Assembly: GCF_024741135.1 (NCBI RefSeq)
Contig: NZ_JANSUY010000006.1
Location: 1-55,173 of the forward strand
Length of the DNA: 55,173 nt
Source of the DNA: Aquiflexum gelatinilyticum
Lineage (GTDB): Bacteria > Bacteroidota > Bacteroidia > Cytophagales > Cyclobacteriaceae
Reading direction: 5' to 3'
Shown: positions 36,838 through 45,070 of the stretch, in pieces
Position numbering within the stretch: the stretch's first letter is position 1
Layout of the letters: every line of letters starts with the position of its first letter
Made by a program: the position numbers and the translations under genes
The notes under the pieces: generated by a model
The model's database searches: none
Told to the model about the DNA's origin: nothing
What the model saw: the letters and a program-made list of their open reading frames with translations, nothing else

Positions 36838-36876
36838 AACTCCTCCTTTTCCATTGCGAAAAGGGGGAGTTTTTTA
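36838..36876 (+). terminator. Rho-independent terminator
   Basis: AACTCCTCCTTTTC (36838-36851) pairs with GAAAAGGGGGAGTT (36858-36871), apart from one mismatch (C opposite G-G position), around a 6-base loop, followed by a T-run to 36876. It lies about 65 bases after the propeller gene stop. Confidence 0.85.
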
Positions 36877-36999
36877 TTCCACTTGATCTTTCCAACCGCT
36901 ATAAGCTGTCCTGTTTCCCGGTTGTCCTACTTCTCCGGAATCCGGACTTTAAGTTTTATCCAAATACTGCTTCAGGAGAAGCCGCAGAACTATCCACTA

Positions 37000-38175
37000 T
37001 TATTCTTCCAACCGATTGTATTTTTTAAGCACTTCTACCAGTAATCCATGAGGCAAAGCATAAGACTTGTTTCCATTGATGCCTTCCATGGTTTCTGCAG
37101 CAATCATGGCATTGATGATGGCTTCTTCGACTGCCTGAACTGTAGCTTCCAATAAAGGATCAATCAGGTCATTTGGCAGCATCTCCACTTCTGAAAAATC
37201 ATCCCGCTGAAAAGCGTCAGGATTGGCGGTGGAAAAAGCGATAAAAATATCCCCCGAACCATTGGTCCCGATTCCTCCGGTATTGCCGATTCCGATCGGA
37301 ACGCGATTTGCAATCCGCTTCAACTGATGGGGAAGCAAAGGTGCGTCGGTCGCCACGACCACGATGATGGAACCGTCCCCTTCTTTCCGATAAGATTGTG
37401 GCGGCAATTTCAGTTCATTGTTCAAAGTATCCAACAGCTCCCTTCCTACCGGAACTCCTGCAATGGTCAGTGAAGGTTTTCTGCCAAAATTTGCCTGCAC
37501 CAAAGCACCCACGGTGTAAGAGGAATCTTTGACTTTGACAATTCTCGAGGAAGTTCCAGTTCCTCCTTTGAAACCCAAACACATCATCCCCGTACCTCCG
37601 CCTACATTTCCTTCGGCTATTTTGCCACTTGAGGCGTTTTCAATCGCTTCTAGCACATGTTCTTCCTTGACATGAAAACCATAGATATCATTCAAAAACC
37701 CGTCATAAGTCTCTGCCACCACAGGATAGGTGTACCACCATTCTTCCCCCTTATACCAATCGGTATCCACATACCATTTCAATACCGCATCCCTGACGAC
37801 GCCAACACTGTTGGTATTGGTAATCATAATCGGAGTTTCCAGGAAGCCGGATTCGGTCAGCCAAGTGGTTCCTGTCATTTCGCCGTTTCCATTGAGGCTG
37901 TACCAATTCGCAAACACAGGACTGAATTTTTGAGCTTTGCCCCGTGGGAAAATGGCTGTGACTCCAGTTCTGACCGGACCTTTGCCAACGATATTTTCAC
38001 CACTTCCTGAGATGATGGTGCTATATCCCACTTCCACACCCTTGACATCAGTGATGGCATTGAATTGACCTGTTGTGCCGTTAAATGGAACTCCCAAATC
38101 TCTGGCCCTTGGTTTTTGGGCGAAAGAAACTGAAAGTGTGAAGGAAAGGATAAGAAGTAGAATAGCGTTTTTCAT
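37000..38175 (-). CDS. P1-family (DmpA/BapA-type) aminopeptidase, secreted
   Basis: This 391-residue protein has a signal peptide ending SVSFAQ. It belongs to the self-cleaving P1 peptidases of the N-terminal nucleophile fold: RDLGVPFNGTTGQFNAITDVKGVEVG at the start, GVTAIFPRG, TTWLTESGFLETPIMITNTNSVG, and the junction GTNGSGDIFIAFSTAN (~residue 285-300), where cleavage before Ser would create the catalytic N-terminal residue. Known members release N-terminal D- or beta-amino acids from short peptides. It is the last gene of the minus-strand operon, 9 bases after the esterase. Confidence 0.93.
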   Translation of the reverse strand: MKNAILLLILSFTLSVSFAQKPRARDLGVPFNGTTGQFNAITDVKGVEVGYSTIISGSGENIVGKGPVRTGVTAIFPRGKAQKFSPVFANWYSLNGNGEMTGTTWLTESGFLETPIMITNTNSVGVVRDAVLKWYVDTDWYKGEEWWYTYPVVAETYDGFLNDIYGFHVKEEHVLEAIENASSGKIAEGNVGGGTGMMCLGFKGGTGTSSRIVKVKDSSYTVGALVQANFGRKPSLTIAGVPVGRELLDTLNNELKLPPQSYRKEGDGSIIVVVATDAPLLPHQLKRIANRVPIGIGNTGGIGTNGSGDIFIAFSTANPDAFQRDDFSEVEMLPNDLIDPLLEATVQAVEEAIINAMIAAETMEGINGNKSYALPHGLLVEVLKKYNRLEE

Positions 38176-38184
38176 ATTGTTGGC

Positions 38185-39078
38185 TTATAATTCATCCAAA
38201 AACTTAAATATCTCAATATAAGCATTTTCAAATTCCTCTTGATTTGGGCTGTGCTTTCCCCCGGGTATAAATATCCTAAGGTCTTTATCATTTCTCAGCA
38301 AGGGAATAAATTTTTTGAAAGTCACCACCGGAATCTGATCATCCAAGCCCCCATGCCACAAAAAAATGGGCGGGTCTTTTGGGTCAAAGTAGGTAATCGG
38401 TTCAAAAACAGCCAAGTTTTCTTTTGATTCAAAACCTTCAGCAGGGAAAAGTGCCAGACCTAAGGCTTTAAACTGTTCATTCTCATGCTCAGTAAAAATC
38501 CTTTCCACCACATCCAATCCATCCACTGGCCCAGAAAAATTGATGATTCCTACGATTTGGATGCCATCGTCAAGTTTATTGGGATACTCCGGATTGTTTT
38601 GGGCAAGGCCCACATTGGTCGCAATATGAGCCCCTGCCGAAAAGCCTGACACAACCACATTCTTCAAATTCAAACCATAGTCAGCGTTGTTGGCTTTGAG
38701 AAAATTCAGGGCATTTGTAAGGTCGCTTGTTGCAAGGGGAATCCCTCTCTTCAGTCTGTAATTCAGGTTGACGACATTCAAACCTTTCTTGAGGTAAGGT
38801 TCAATGTACCTTTCCTCCTGACTTTTGTCGCTGAAGTAATAGCCTCCTCCATGAAGGAATACGATTGTGTAATTCCGCTTTCCAAAGGATTTTGCTTTTT
38901 GGGACAGGTAGATATCCATCACCTGTTCCACATCTGAACCATAAGAAACGTCTTTTAAAATCTGGTAAACAGTTTCCTTTTCTGTAGCGGATAATTCTAC
39001 CGCAGATGTCATTTTTTTGGAACAGGAGGAAAGCAGAAATAAAAAAATAAGGAATAGGTTTAAGCTGGCTTTTTTCAT
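38185..39078 (-). CDS. Alpha/beta hydrolase lipoprotein (carboxylesterase-like)
   Basis: This protein has 297 residues from MKKASLNLF, which overlaps the upstream stop as ATGA; an in-frame ATG 48 bases earlier lies inside that gene and would bury the signal. The lipoprotein signal is LFLLSSCSKK. The oxyanion box HGGGYYFSD (~93) and nucleophile elbow GFSAGAH (Ser ~150) are present, with Asp in GGLDDQIP and His in GGKHSPNQ completing the triad. HGGG marks the hormone-sensitive-lipase/BD-FAE-like esterases. Substrate unknown; location is periplasm or outer membrane. Confidence 0.92.
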   Translation of the reverse strand: MKKASLNLFLIFLFLLSSCSKKMTSAVELSATEKETVYQILKDVSYGSDVEQVMDIYLSQKAKSFGKRNYTIVFLHGGGYYFSDKSQEERYIEPYLKKGLNVVNLNYRLKRGIPLATSDLTNALNFLKANNADYGLNLKNVVVSGFSAGAHIATNVGLAQNNPEYPNKLDDGIQIVGIINFSGPVDGLDVVERIFTEHENEQFKALGLALFPAEGFESKENLAVFEPITYFDPKDPPIFLWHGGLDDQIPVVTFKKFIPLLRNDKDLRIFIPGGKHSPNQEEFENAYIEIFKFLDEL

Positions 39079-39560
39079 TTTTTGGTAAGTTGGTTTTTCA
39101 AACTTAATGCGTCGGGAAAACCCCATTGCTCTACAATTTTCCCATCCGCTATTCTGTATATGGAGGTTTCATAGATGGTTACTTTGATACCCGTAGCATC
39201 AAGTCCTTCGAATGCTCCCAATTGGGTACCTGTCGATCTATATCTTGTCACCACTTTGTCGCCTTCACTTACCATATCGACTATCTCTTCTTTCCAATCC
39301 GGAAATATTTTTCTATGGCTTGTAATTGAATGTTTTGCTCCATCAATTCCCCTCCACTCAATTTCGTTGATAAAGTGGCATACAAAATCGGGAGATATTA
39401 TTTTCTCCAATTCCATTACTTTTCCGTCGCTCCAAATCCGGTGAAAATCTCTTACAACATCACGGTTGGCGTCAAGGTCTATTTGATTTGGTTCTGAACC
39501 ACAACTGTAAATAAACATGCATACTATAAGCATCAGACCTGCACAGAAAGATTTTTTCAT
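39075..39560 (-). CDS. SnoaL-like (NTF2 fold) lipoprotein
   Basis: This 161-residue protein has a lipoprotein signal (CMFIYSCGSE). The body fits the SnoaL/ester-cyclase family: RDFHRIWSDGKVMELEKIISPDFVCHF, IDGAKHSITSHRKIFPDWKEEI, GDKVVTRYRSTGTQLGAFEGL and ETSIYRIADGKIVEQWGFPD, the last being the most recognisable SnoaL strand pair. Members include polyketide cyclases, but many are uncharacterised. Coupled by ATGA to the esterase; 68 bases after the FMN oxidase. Confidence 0.9.
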   Translation of the reverse strand: MKKSFCAGLMLIVCMFIYSCGSEPNQIDLDANRDVVRDFHRIWSDGKVMELEKIISPDFVCHFINEIEWRGIDGAKHSITSHRKIFPDWKEEIVDMVSEGDKVVTRYRSTGTQLGAFEGLDATGIKVTIYETSIYRIADGKIVEQWGFPDALSLKNQLTKK

Positions 39561-39628
39561 TTTGGTGTTTGTTTAAAGTACTGAGGCTTTTTTTACATGC
39601 AACTCAAATGGACCAATTCAAATTCTAT

Positions 39629-40813
39629 TTAGAATCCGATTACAAAATCACACGTAATTTTTTCAATAGAAGGCGTCCCGGCGAGTTGCATGTCCCGGAT
39701 TAACTCAGCCTTAAGAATATCCAGCGCGATTTCTACTCCTTCTTGACCCAAGGCACCAAGTCCCCAGCAGAACGGTCTTCCGATACAAACTGCATTTGCG
39801 CCTATTGCCAATGCTTTGAATATATCTGTCCCTCTTCTGATTCCTCCATCGATTAAAACTGGAATTCTGCCTTTGATTTCCTCAACTATCTCGGGTAAGC
39901 ATTCAATAGTGGACCGAAGGCTTTCCAATTGCCTTCCCCCATGATTGGAGACAATAATTCCGTCGACACCATACTCAAGGGCGAGCGTAGCGTCCTCTCG
40001 GGTAACAATTCCTTTCAGTACAATTTTCATGTCACAGTTTGCCCTTAACCATGATATGATTTCCCAAGTCAATCCCGGGTCATCAATCCCGGTTCCTTCA
40101 GTTAATATTCCCTCATAATTCCCCATTTTGAGTTCTTTGGAATATATCAATTTGGTAAGTGTTGTCCCACCTCTTTCTCTGTTTCCTATCACAGGAGTAT
40201 CCACAGTCAATACACAAACCTTACATCCTGCCTTTTCTGCCCGTTCAAGGAGTTTTTTAGTAACCTCTCTATTTGTCGTAGGATAAAGCTGAAACCAAAG
40301 ATCGGCTTGGGATTGCGCTGCAATTTCATTCACGGAATAGTTGGAAACTGAAGAAACAATCATCTGATGCTGTTTCTTGACTGATGCTTTTGCTGTTGCT
40401 ACTTCCCCGTCTTGATGAAAGAATTTCTGAAATCCGACGGGACTTAAAATAATGGGAGTTTCATAGGTCTGTCCAAACAGTTCAACCTTTGTGGAGATCG
40501 TACTGACATCAATTAATCTGCGCGCTCTAATCTGAATTTTCTGATAAGCCACAACGTTTGCCTTTACGGTTTTTGAATCATCAGCTCCTCCATTCAAATA
40601 ATCAATGGCGTCTTTTCCCATGACTTTTTCGGACAAACCTTCCAAGTCAAAGACATTTTTAAACTCCTGCTTTTCATCTTCATGGAATCGACTAGATTGG
40701 CATCCAGAGAGCGATATCGCCGGAAAAGCCAAGGCCAAACCCGATAAACCGATCCATTCAAGGAATTTGCGCCTTTGAAGATCAGAATTTTGGAAGGGAT
40801 CCATATTATCCAT
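39629..40813 (-). CDS. FMN-dependent alpha-hydroxy-acid oxidase/dehydrogenase
   Basis: This protein has 394 residues from MDNMDPFQN. The frame extends upstream to 40942 but overlaps the DinB gene and adds low-complexity residues, so 40813 is preferred. The N-terminus has RRKFLEWIGLSGLALAFP with a Cys (LSGCQSS), a twin-arginine-like or lipoprotein export signal, unusual for this family. The TIM barrel shows SPVGFQKF, LWFQLYPT, CKVCVLTVDTPVIGNRERG, and the catalytic box SNHGGRQLES with the active-site His and Arg. The FMN phosphate site is LIDGGIRRGTD and GANAVCIGRP. Likely oxidises lactate, glycolate or mandelate-like acids. Confidence 0.93.
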   Translation of the reverse strand: MDNMDPFQNSDLQRRKFLEWIGLSGLALAFPAISLSGCQSSRFHEDEKQEFKNVFDLEGLSEKVMGKDAIDYLNGGADDSKTVKANVVAYQKIQIRARRLIDVSTISTKVELFGQTYETPIILSPVGFQKFFHQDGEVATAKASVKKQHQMIVSSVSNYSVNEIAAQSQADLWFQLYPTTNREVTKKLLERAEKAGCKVCVLTVDTPVIGNRERGGTTLTKLIYSKELKMGNYEGILTEGTGIDDPGLTWEIISWLRANCDMKIVLKGIVTREDATLALEYGVDGIIVSNHGGRQLESLRSTIECLPEIVEEIKGRIPVLIDGGIRRGTDIFKALAIGANAVCIGRPFCWGLGALGQEGVEIALDILKAELIRDMQLAGTPSIEKITCDFVIGF

Positions 40814-40856
40814 TTTGATGTTATTTTTTAAATAAAATATTTGATTTGTAGCCCGA

Positions 40857-41522
40857 TTACCCCCTACTGAATTTACCTCCCGGAAGCCTGCTTTTGATGT
40901 ATTTGAATTGTCCGTTGTGGTTGGATTCATGCTCACAGACATGAAACCACTTGCAGTAATTGTTGGTCGGACCCCAAGGCCAATCTTCGTCGACCGCCAA
41001 CAGCCAATTGTCGTCTCTTTTTTTAAACTCCCTGATGGTATTTTCCCTCACTTCGGTCATAATATCAAGGTAGTAATCCAGATTATTGCCTTTGATGGTT
41101 TTTCGGGCTTCGTCACCTAGGTTCATCGCCACCTCAAATCGGTTCAAATCTTCTTTGCTAAAATCTCCCCATGCCTTTCCCTCGAATGTATGGACCTGAT
41201 AAAACCGCTCCGTAGCGGCCAAATGAAGCAACATCGCACCGATAGAGTTAGAATTTTCATCCAATAGAAAATCCAATTCTTTCACAGTCATTCCTCTTAC
41301 CGGCATCAGAATCACGTCCCTCATCCAAGTCATCATGGATAACAAGGTTCCTATATGAAGAGAAAAACCTTCTCTGGGTCCGATTACATTGTTCCGATTT
41401 TCTGTCGGGAGAGGGATAGCTGTGCTAAATTGCGGCAACAAGGAGAGTGCAAGTGTGCTCGAGGTAAGGACTGCAGCAGATTTCATGAAATCTCTGCGTG
41501 TAGAAGGTTTGGTATTTTTCAT
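40857..41522 (-). CDS. Tat-exported DinB-family protein
   Basis: This 221-residue protein has a twin-arginine leader (STRRDFMKSAAVLTSSTLAL). The DinB four-helix metal fold is suggested by IGAMLLHLAATERFYQ (His of helix 2) and a C-terminal HVCEHESNHNGQF pair of His residues, the usual three-His metal site. DinB-like proteins include thiol-dependent isomerases and hydrolases; an exported one is uncommon. It starts 4 bases after the epimerase stop and precedes the oxidase. Confidence 0.88.
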   Translation of the reverse strand: MKNTKPSTRRDFMKSAAVLTSSTLALSLLPQFSTAIPLPTENRNNVIGPREGFSLHIGTLLSMMTWMRDVILMPVRGMTVKELDFLLDENSNSIGAMLLHLAATERFYQVHTFEGKAWGDFSKEDLNRFEVAMNLGDEARKTIKGNNLDYYLDIMTEVRENTIREFKKRDDNWLLAVDEDWPWGPTNNYCKWFHVCEHESNHNGQFKYIKSRLPGGKFSRG

Positions 41523-41526
41523 TTTC

Positions 41527-42465
41527 TTACGAGGAATAGTTATTCAAAGGAATGCTGACAGGCTTAAATGCTATTCCCAAGTCCTTTGTTGCCAACGTAG
41601 AACTGTAAATAATTTCCGGCTTGCCTAATGGAGGTTGATTGTTGAGCATCAATGTCACATCTGATACCCTATAACTTTCCCCTGATAAGAGATAATTTTT
41701 TCCATGGATGTTTTTGGCAGTGGCTGCTTTGAAAATTGCATCGGCAACATCTTCTACATCTACCAATGCCCATAATACATCCATGTCGTAGATCATTTGT
41801 ATAAAAGGGTTAGGAGCAATTTTATTTTTAAACAGAAATTGAATACCCGTGGAAGTGGAATCCTGTCTGTTTGACAAAGATTTTCCCATTACACCCGTCG
41901 GTGAAACAGAAGTAATTTCAAAACTCAGATTCGGGTGTTCTCCGATGAATTTATTGACCGCCTGATTGGCGATAAACTTGGCTTGGGCATAAGGAATGCC
42001 TTCTTCGCTCATAAATGGTGCATCTTCCTCAGTAATTTGATCACCTTCCTTTTTTCCTGCAGGTAAAAATGGAAAGCTTGTGTTGTATGCTGCCACGGAT
42101 GCAATGAATACGACTTTTTCAATTCCTGGAGTTTTGAGAACTGCTTCGAGAAAGTTTTCCGTTCCCTTGATGGTCGGGTCAAACAGTTCTTTCTGAAGGT
42201 CTTTCACATCCAATTGGAAGGGAGTTCCTCCGTGAATCACAATGTCACAGTCCTTCAGAAAATCCATAAGCTCCTGTTTGTTTTCCACATCCAATTGGGC
42301 GATCTCCAGGTTCTCAGCATTTTTGAGACTGAGCAAATGTTCATACTTTTCTTTTTTAGAAAGGTCTGTGGTTGATACTTTTACCTTGTATCCTTCGCTT
42401 AAAAACTTTTGGGTGTTATAGCTTCCAATAAAGCCAGAACCCCCGATGATGCCTACTTTTTTCAT
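41527..42465 (-). CDS. NAD(P)-dependent epimerase/dehydratase-family reductase
   Basis: This 312-residue extended short-chain dehydrogenase has the Rossmann glycine motif GGSGFIGSYN at residues 8-17 and the catalytic YAQAK (~160). The sequence style (VFIASVAAY, SVSPTGVMGKS) is that of dihydroflavonol-4-reductase-like proteins, which reduce carbonyls with NADPH. No signal peptide, so it is cytoplasmic, unlike most of the operon it heads. Substrate not inferable. Confidence 0.92.
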   Translation of the reverse strand: MKKVGIIGGSGFIGSYNTQKFLSEGYKVKVSTTDLSKKEKYEHLLSLKNAENLEIAQLDVENKQELMDFLKDCDIVIHGGTPFQLDVKDLQKELFDPTIKGTENFLEAVLKTPGIEKVVFIASVAAYNTSFPFLPAGKKEGDQITEEDAPFMSEEGIPYAQAKFIANQAVNKFIGEHPNLSFEITSVSPTGVMGKSLSNRQDSTSTGIQFLFKNKIAPNPFIQMIYDMDVLWALVDVEDVADAIFKAATAKNIHGKNYLLSGESYRVSDVTLMLNNQPPLGKPEIIYSSTLATKDLGIAFKPVSIPLNNYSS

Positions 42466-42538
42466 ATTTGGTTATTTTTATAGTTCGTCTTATATTTTTT
42501 GGGTTTTCCCGTAATTTATTTTAAAGAATGCCTGCTAA

Positions 42539-42700
42539 TCACTTCTTAAACTTCCCATACACCCCTTGCCCTGGAAAAACATTGGGAACGGTCTCCCCAT
42601 CTTTCAAAATAAAAGCCCCGTTTACAAATGCATTTTCATCTCCTACCTGCAAGAAAAAAAACAAGTCAGGGAAACTTTTGAGGGATTTAGTTCTCATCAT
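42539..42700 (-). pseudogene. C-terminal remnant of an amidohydrolase (D-aminoacylase-like)
   Basis: A 53-codon frame ends VGDENAFVNGAFILKDGETV, then a PNVFPGQGVYG run and FKK. This is the usual last strand pair and tail of metal-dependent amidohydrolases of the N-acyl-D-amino-acid deacylase type (V-N-G-x-x-V-x-D-G, then PG). The first ~18 codons are not homologous, and the catalytic barrel is absent. Motif copy F lies 134 bases upstream, so the promoter region seems to have outlived its gene. Confidence 0.65.
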
Positions 42701-42833
42701 TGGAAATAGGAAAAAAGGAAATTAAGTGAAATAAAATACCAACAGGTTCATCGAATTATTGTATGTGGCGTTTTGACCTTGATTCGCCAATCTTACAATC
42801 TAAAAAACTCAATCCTTACCTTATGCCCTCTTA

Positions 42834-42880
42834 GGACGAAACCTGTTTATTTCTTCCCCAAAGTGTAGGATTTCTTTTCA
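42834..42880 (-). promoter_or_regulatory. Shared regulatory motif, copy F
   Basis: GGACGAA at 42834-42840, 16 bases, CCCAA at 42857-42861, then TAGGATTTCTTTTC. It lies upstream of the amidohydrolase remnant and, at 370 bases, of the epimerase that heads the 42465-37000 operon. Confidence 0.63.
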
Positions 42881-42949
42881 GAGGAAGGTCTTTAGGTCGT
42901 AAAGAAATAAAGAGAAAACATTATTGGACAACCTTCCATTAATTCAATC

Positions 42950-43639
42950 TCAAGTCAAAGGCAGAGAAACAAACCAATGCGAAAATCTCTCCCAAAAATC
43001 AGGGTTAAAACCAGTGATTCGAATAATATGGACGATAAGGAAAACACCTAATCCAACTGGAAATACCCATCTCCCCTGTTTTTCATTTCGTTCCAAAAAA
43101 ATCAGGACCATAAGGACCACATAGCCCAACGATATCCCAAGTATATAGGGATATGTTCCCTGAAGGCCTAAAACATTATACATCACACGCACCATCACAG
43201 GCTCCAACAATGCCAATCCGGCCACTATCATCCCCCTGGCGTGAATCGCCATGGAATGCCTATACCAAATAGCAATTCCAAAGCCATAGCTGAATATCAC
43301 CAAATCCTTAAACGGAATCCAGAACTCAGGACCAACAAATTCCAAATCGGGGCTGATTCGGTTATTGGCCAAAAGCAAAACAGAAATAAACAGAAACGGA
43401 ACTAAGAAATAAGAAAACTTCCCAATCGTTCTATGCAGCGCAAACTTCTTTTTACGAATCAAAATCGGTTGGATCACCAACATCGCCACCCACAAGAGGG
43501 CTGTAACCACATGAAACTGAAAGTATTGGTTAAAGTCTGCTGACCCATCAAAAAACTTAGAGAAGTAAGAGGGCCAAAACCCAACAAAGGCCAGAACCAA
43601 AAAGGCTAGATAATAATATCCTGTATTTTGAAACTTCAT
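42950..43639 (-). CDS. Multi-span membrane protein (DUF2306-like)
   Basis: This 229-residue protein has six to seven hydrophobic spans. Conserved-looking His residues lie in FQFHVVTALLW (~42), FALHRTIGKFSYFL (~69) and YRHSMAIHARGMIVAG (~130). Their spacing across helices suits haem or metal binding, as suggested for DUF2306-type proteins; the family name is tentative. It follows the sulfatase by 37 bases and may be the last gene of the 47126-42950 run. Confidence 0.8.
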   Translation of the reverse strand: MKFQNTGYYYLAFLVLAFVGFWPSYFSKFFDGSADFNQYFQFHVVTALLWVAMLVIQPILIRKKKFALHRTIGKFSYFLVPFLFISVLLLANNRISPDLEFVGPEFWIPFKDLVIFSYGFGIAIWYRHSMAIHARGMIVAGLALLEPVMVRVMYNVLGLQGTYPYILGISLGYVVLMVLIFLERNEKQGRWVFPVGLGVFLIVHIIRITGFNPDFWERFSHWFVSLPLT

Positions 43640-43676
43640 CCTGTCAGATTTTTATGTGAAATATTAAATAAAATGA

Positions 43677-45065
43677 TCAGTTATCTTTGGGCTTCCGCTT
43701 TTGATCCAAATATTCATAATGACTGTTGTCCGCAGGAGTTCTGATTACTTTATTATCCGGCAAAGGACCCAATTGCTTTACCGCCAATTCCATTGCCCGC
43801 ATCATTTGGGCGGTTTTCTCCGGGTTTTCCCTCAGTAGATTTGTGGTTTCTCCCGGGTCGGTTTTTAGGTTAAATAATAGCGTATCGTGGGCATCCACTT
43901 TTTTCATACCTCTCGTACCGGCAAATCCCTCATAGGGACGTTTGATCTTCCAATCTCCCTCCCGATATCCTTCCTGACTCGAAAGCATGTAGTATAGGAA
44001 AGTATCCCCTTCCCTGCGGCCATTTTCAAAAAGCACTGGACTGAGGTCCTTTCCATCGATCTCACGGTCTTGAGGTATCTCAGCACCGGCCAGTTTACAA
44101 AAAGTAGGAAACCAATCCATTTGTGTTGCCAAGTCCTCATAGACTTGACCCGGTTCGATTTTCCCTTTCCACATCGCCACGGTCGGGACGCGTACTCCTC
44201 CTTCGAAGGTAAATTGCTTGCCTTCTCTGAGTGGACCGGCCGAACCTCCATGGTCTTCCATCACCAGCCAAGGCCCATTGTCTGATGAAAATACAATCAG
44301 TGTGTTTTCAAGAATTCCCTTTTCCTCCAATTTTCGTAGAACTTCTCCCACACTCCAATCCAATTCCTGAATGACATCTCCATAAAGTCCCCTGTTGGAA
44401 GTTCCCTGAAAATCCGGAGAGGCATAAATCGGGACATGGGGCATATTGTGGGCTAAATAAAGGAAAAAGGGATTACCCACTGCAGAATCAATGAATTTTA
44501 AAGATTCCTCAGTATAGGTTTTGGTCGTATATTGTTGATCTACCTTGAAATCGACGACATCATTTCCCCTTAGGTAAACGACGGATTCCATGTCATTGGA
44601 ATACGGAATTCCAAAGTATTCATCAAAACCCTGATTGAGGGGAAGAAACTTCTCCATATGGCCCAAGTGCCATTTTCCTACTACTGAAGTGCGGTAACCT
44701 TTATCTTTTAAGATTTCAGCGATGGTGATTTCCTCGGGATCCATCCCTGTAAAGCTTTCAGGGAAAAACACTGAATTTATACCCATACGTTGGGGCATCC
44801 GTCCTGTCAAAAGTCCTGCACGGGATGGACTACAAACGGGCGACGCGGACAAAAAAGAGGTGAATTTTATCCCCTCTGCTGCTATTCTGTCAATGTTTGG
44901 CGTGGCAATATCCGTAGCACCAAAACAGCCCAAATCCCCATATCCAAGATCATCAGCAAAGATGAAAACGATGTTTGGTAGTGGAGATTGGCTCTTTTTT
45001 TCTGCCTCATTTCCGCAGGAATAAAGCAGAATTGCCAAAAATATCAATTGAATTTTTCCTTTCAT
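43677..45065 (-). CDS. Arylsulfatase (S1 family) lipoprotein, canonical active site
   Basis: This 462-residue protein has a lipoprotein signal (ILLYSCGNE, Cys17). The S1 sulfatase fold has metal Asp residues in IVFIFADDLGYGDLG and formylglycine motif CSPSR at residues 78-82 (PVCSPSRAGLLTGR). GKWHLGH, NMPHVP and SSDNGPW supply the other active-site residues. It resembles arylsulfatase A / N-acetylgalactosamine-6-sulfatase-type enzymes that desulfate glycans or aryl sulfates. It starts 5 bases after the DUF3500 gene stop, so it is co-transcribed. A maturase is needed and none is seen in the window. Confidence 0.94.
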   Translation of the reverse strand: MKGKIQLIFLAILLYSCGNEAEKKSQSPLPNIVFIFADDLGYGDLGCFGATDIATPNIDRIAAEGIKFTSFLSASPVCSPSRAGLLTGRMPQRMGINSVFFPESFTGMDPEEITIAEILKDKGYRTSVVGKWHLGHMEKFLPLNQGFDEYFGIPYSNDMESVVYLRGNDVVDFKVDQQYTTKTYTEESLKFIDSAVGNPFFLYLAHNMPHVPIYASPDFQGTSNRGLYGDVIQELDWSVGEVLRKLEEKGILENTLIVFSSDNGPWLVMEDHGGSAGPLREGKQFTFEGGVRVPTVAMWKGKIEPGQVYEDLATQMDWFPTFCKLAGAEIPQDREIDGKDLSPVLFENGRREGDTFLYYMLSSQEGYREGDWKIKRPYEGFAGTRGMKKVDAHDTLLFNLKTDPGETTNLLRENPEKTAQMMRAMELAVKQLGPLPDNKVIRTPADNSHYEYLDQKRKPKDN

Positions 45066-45070
45066 TTCTT

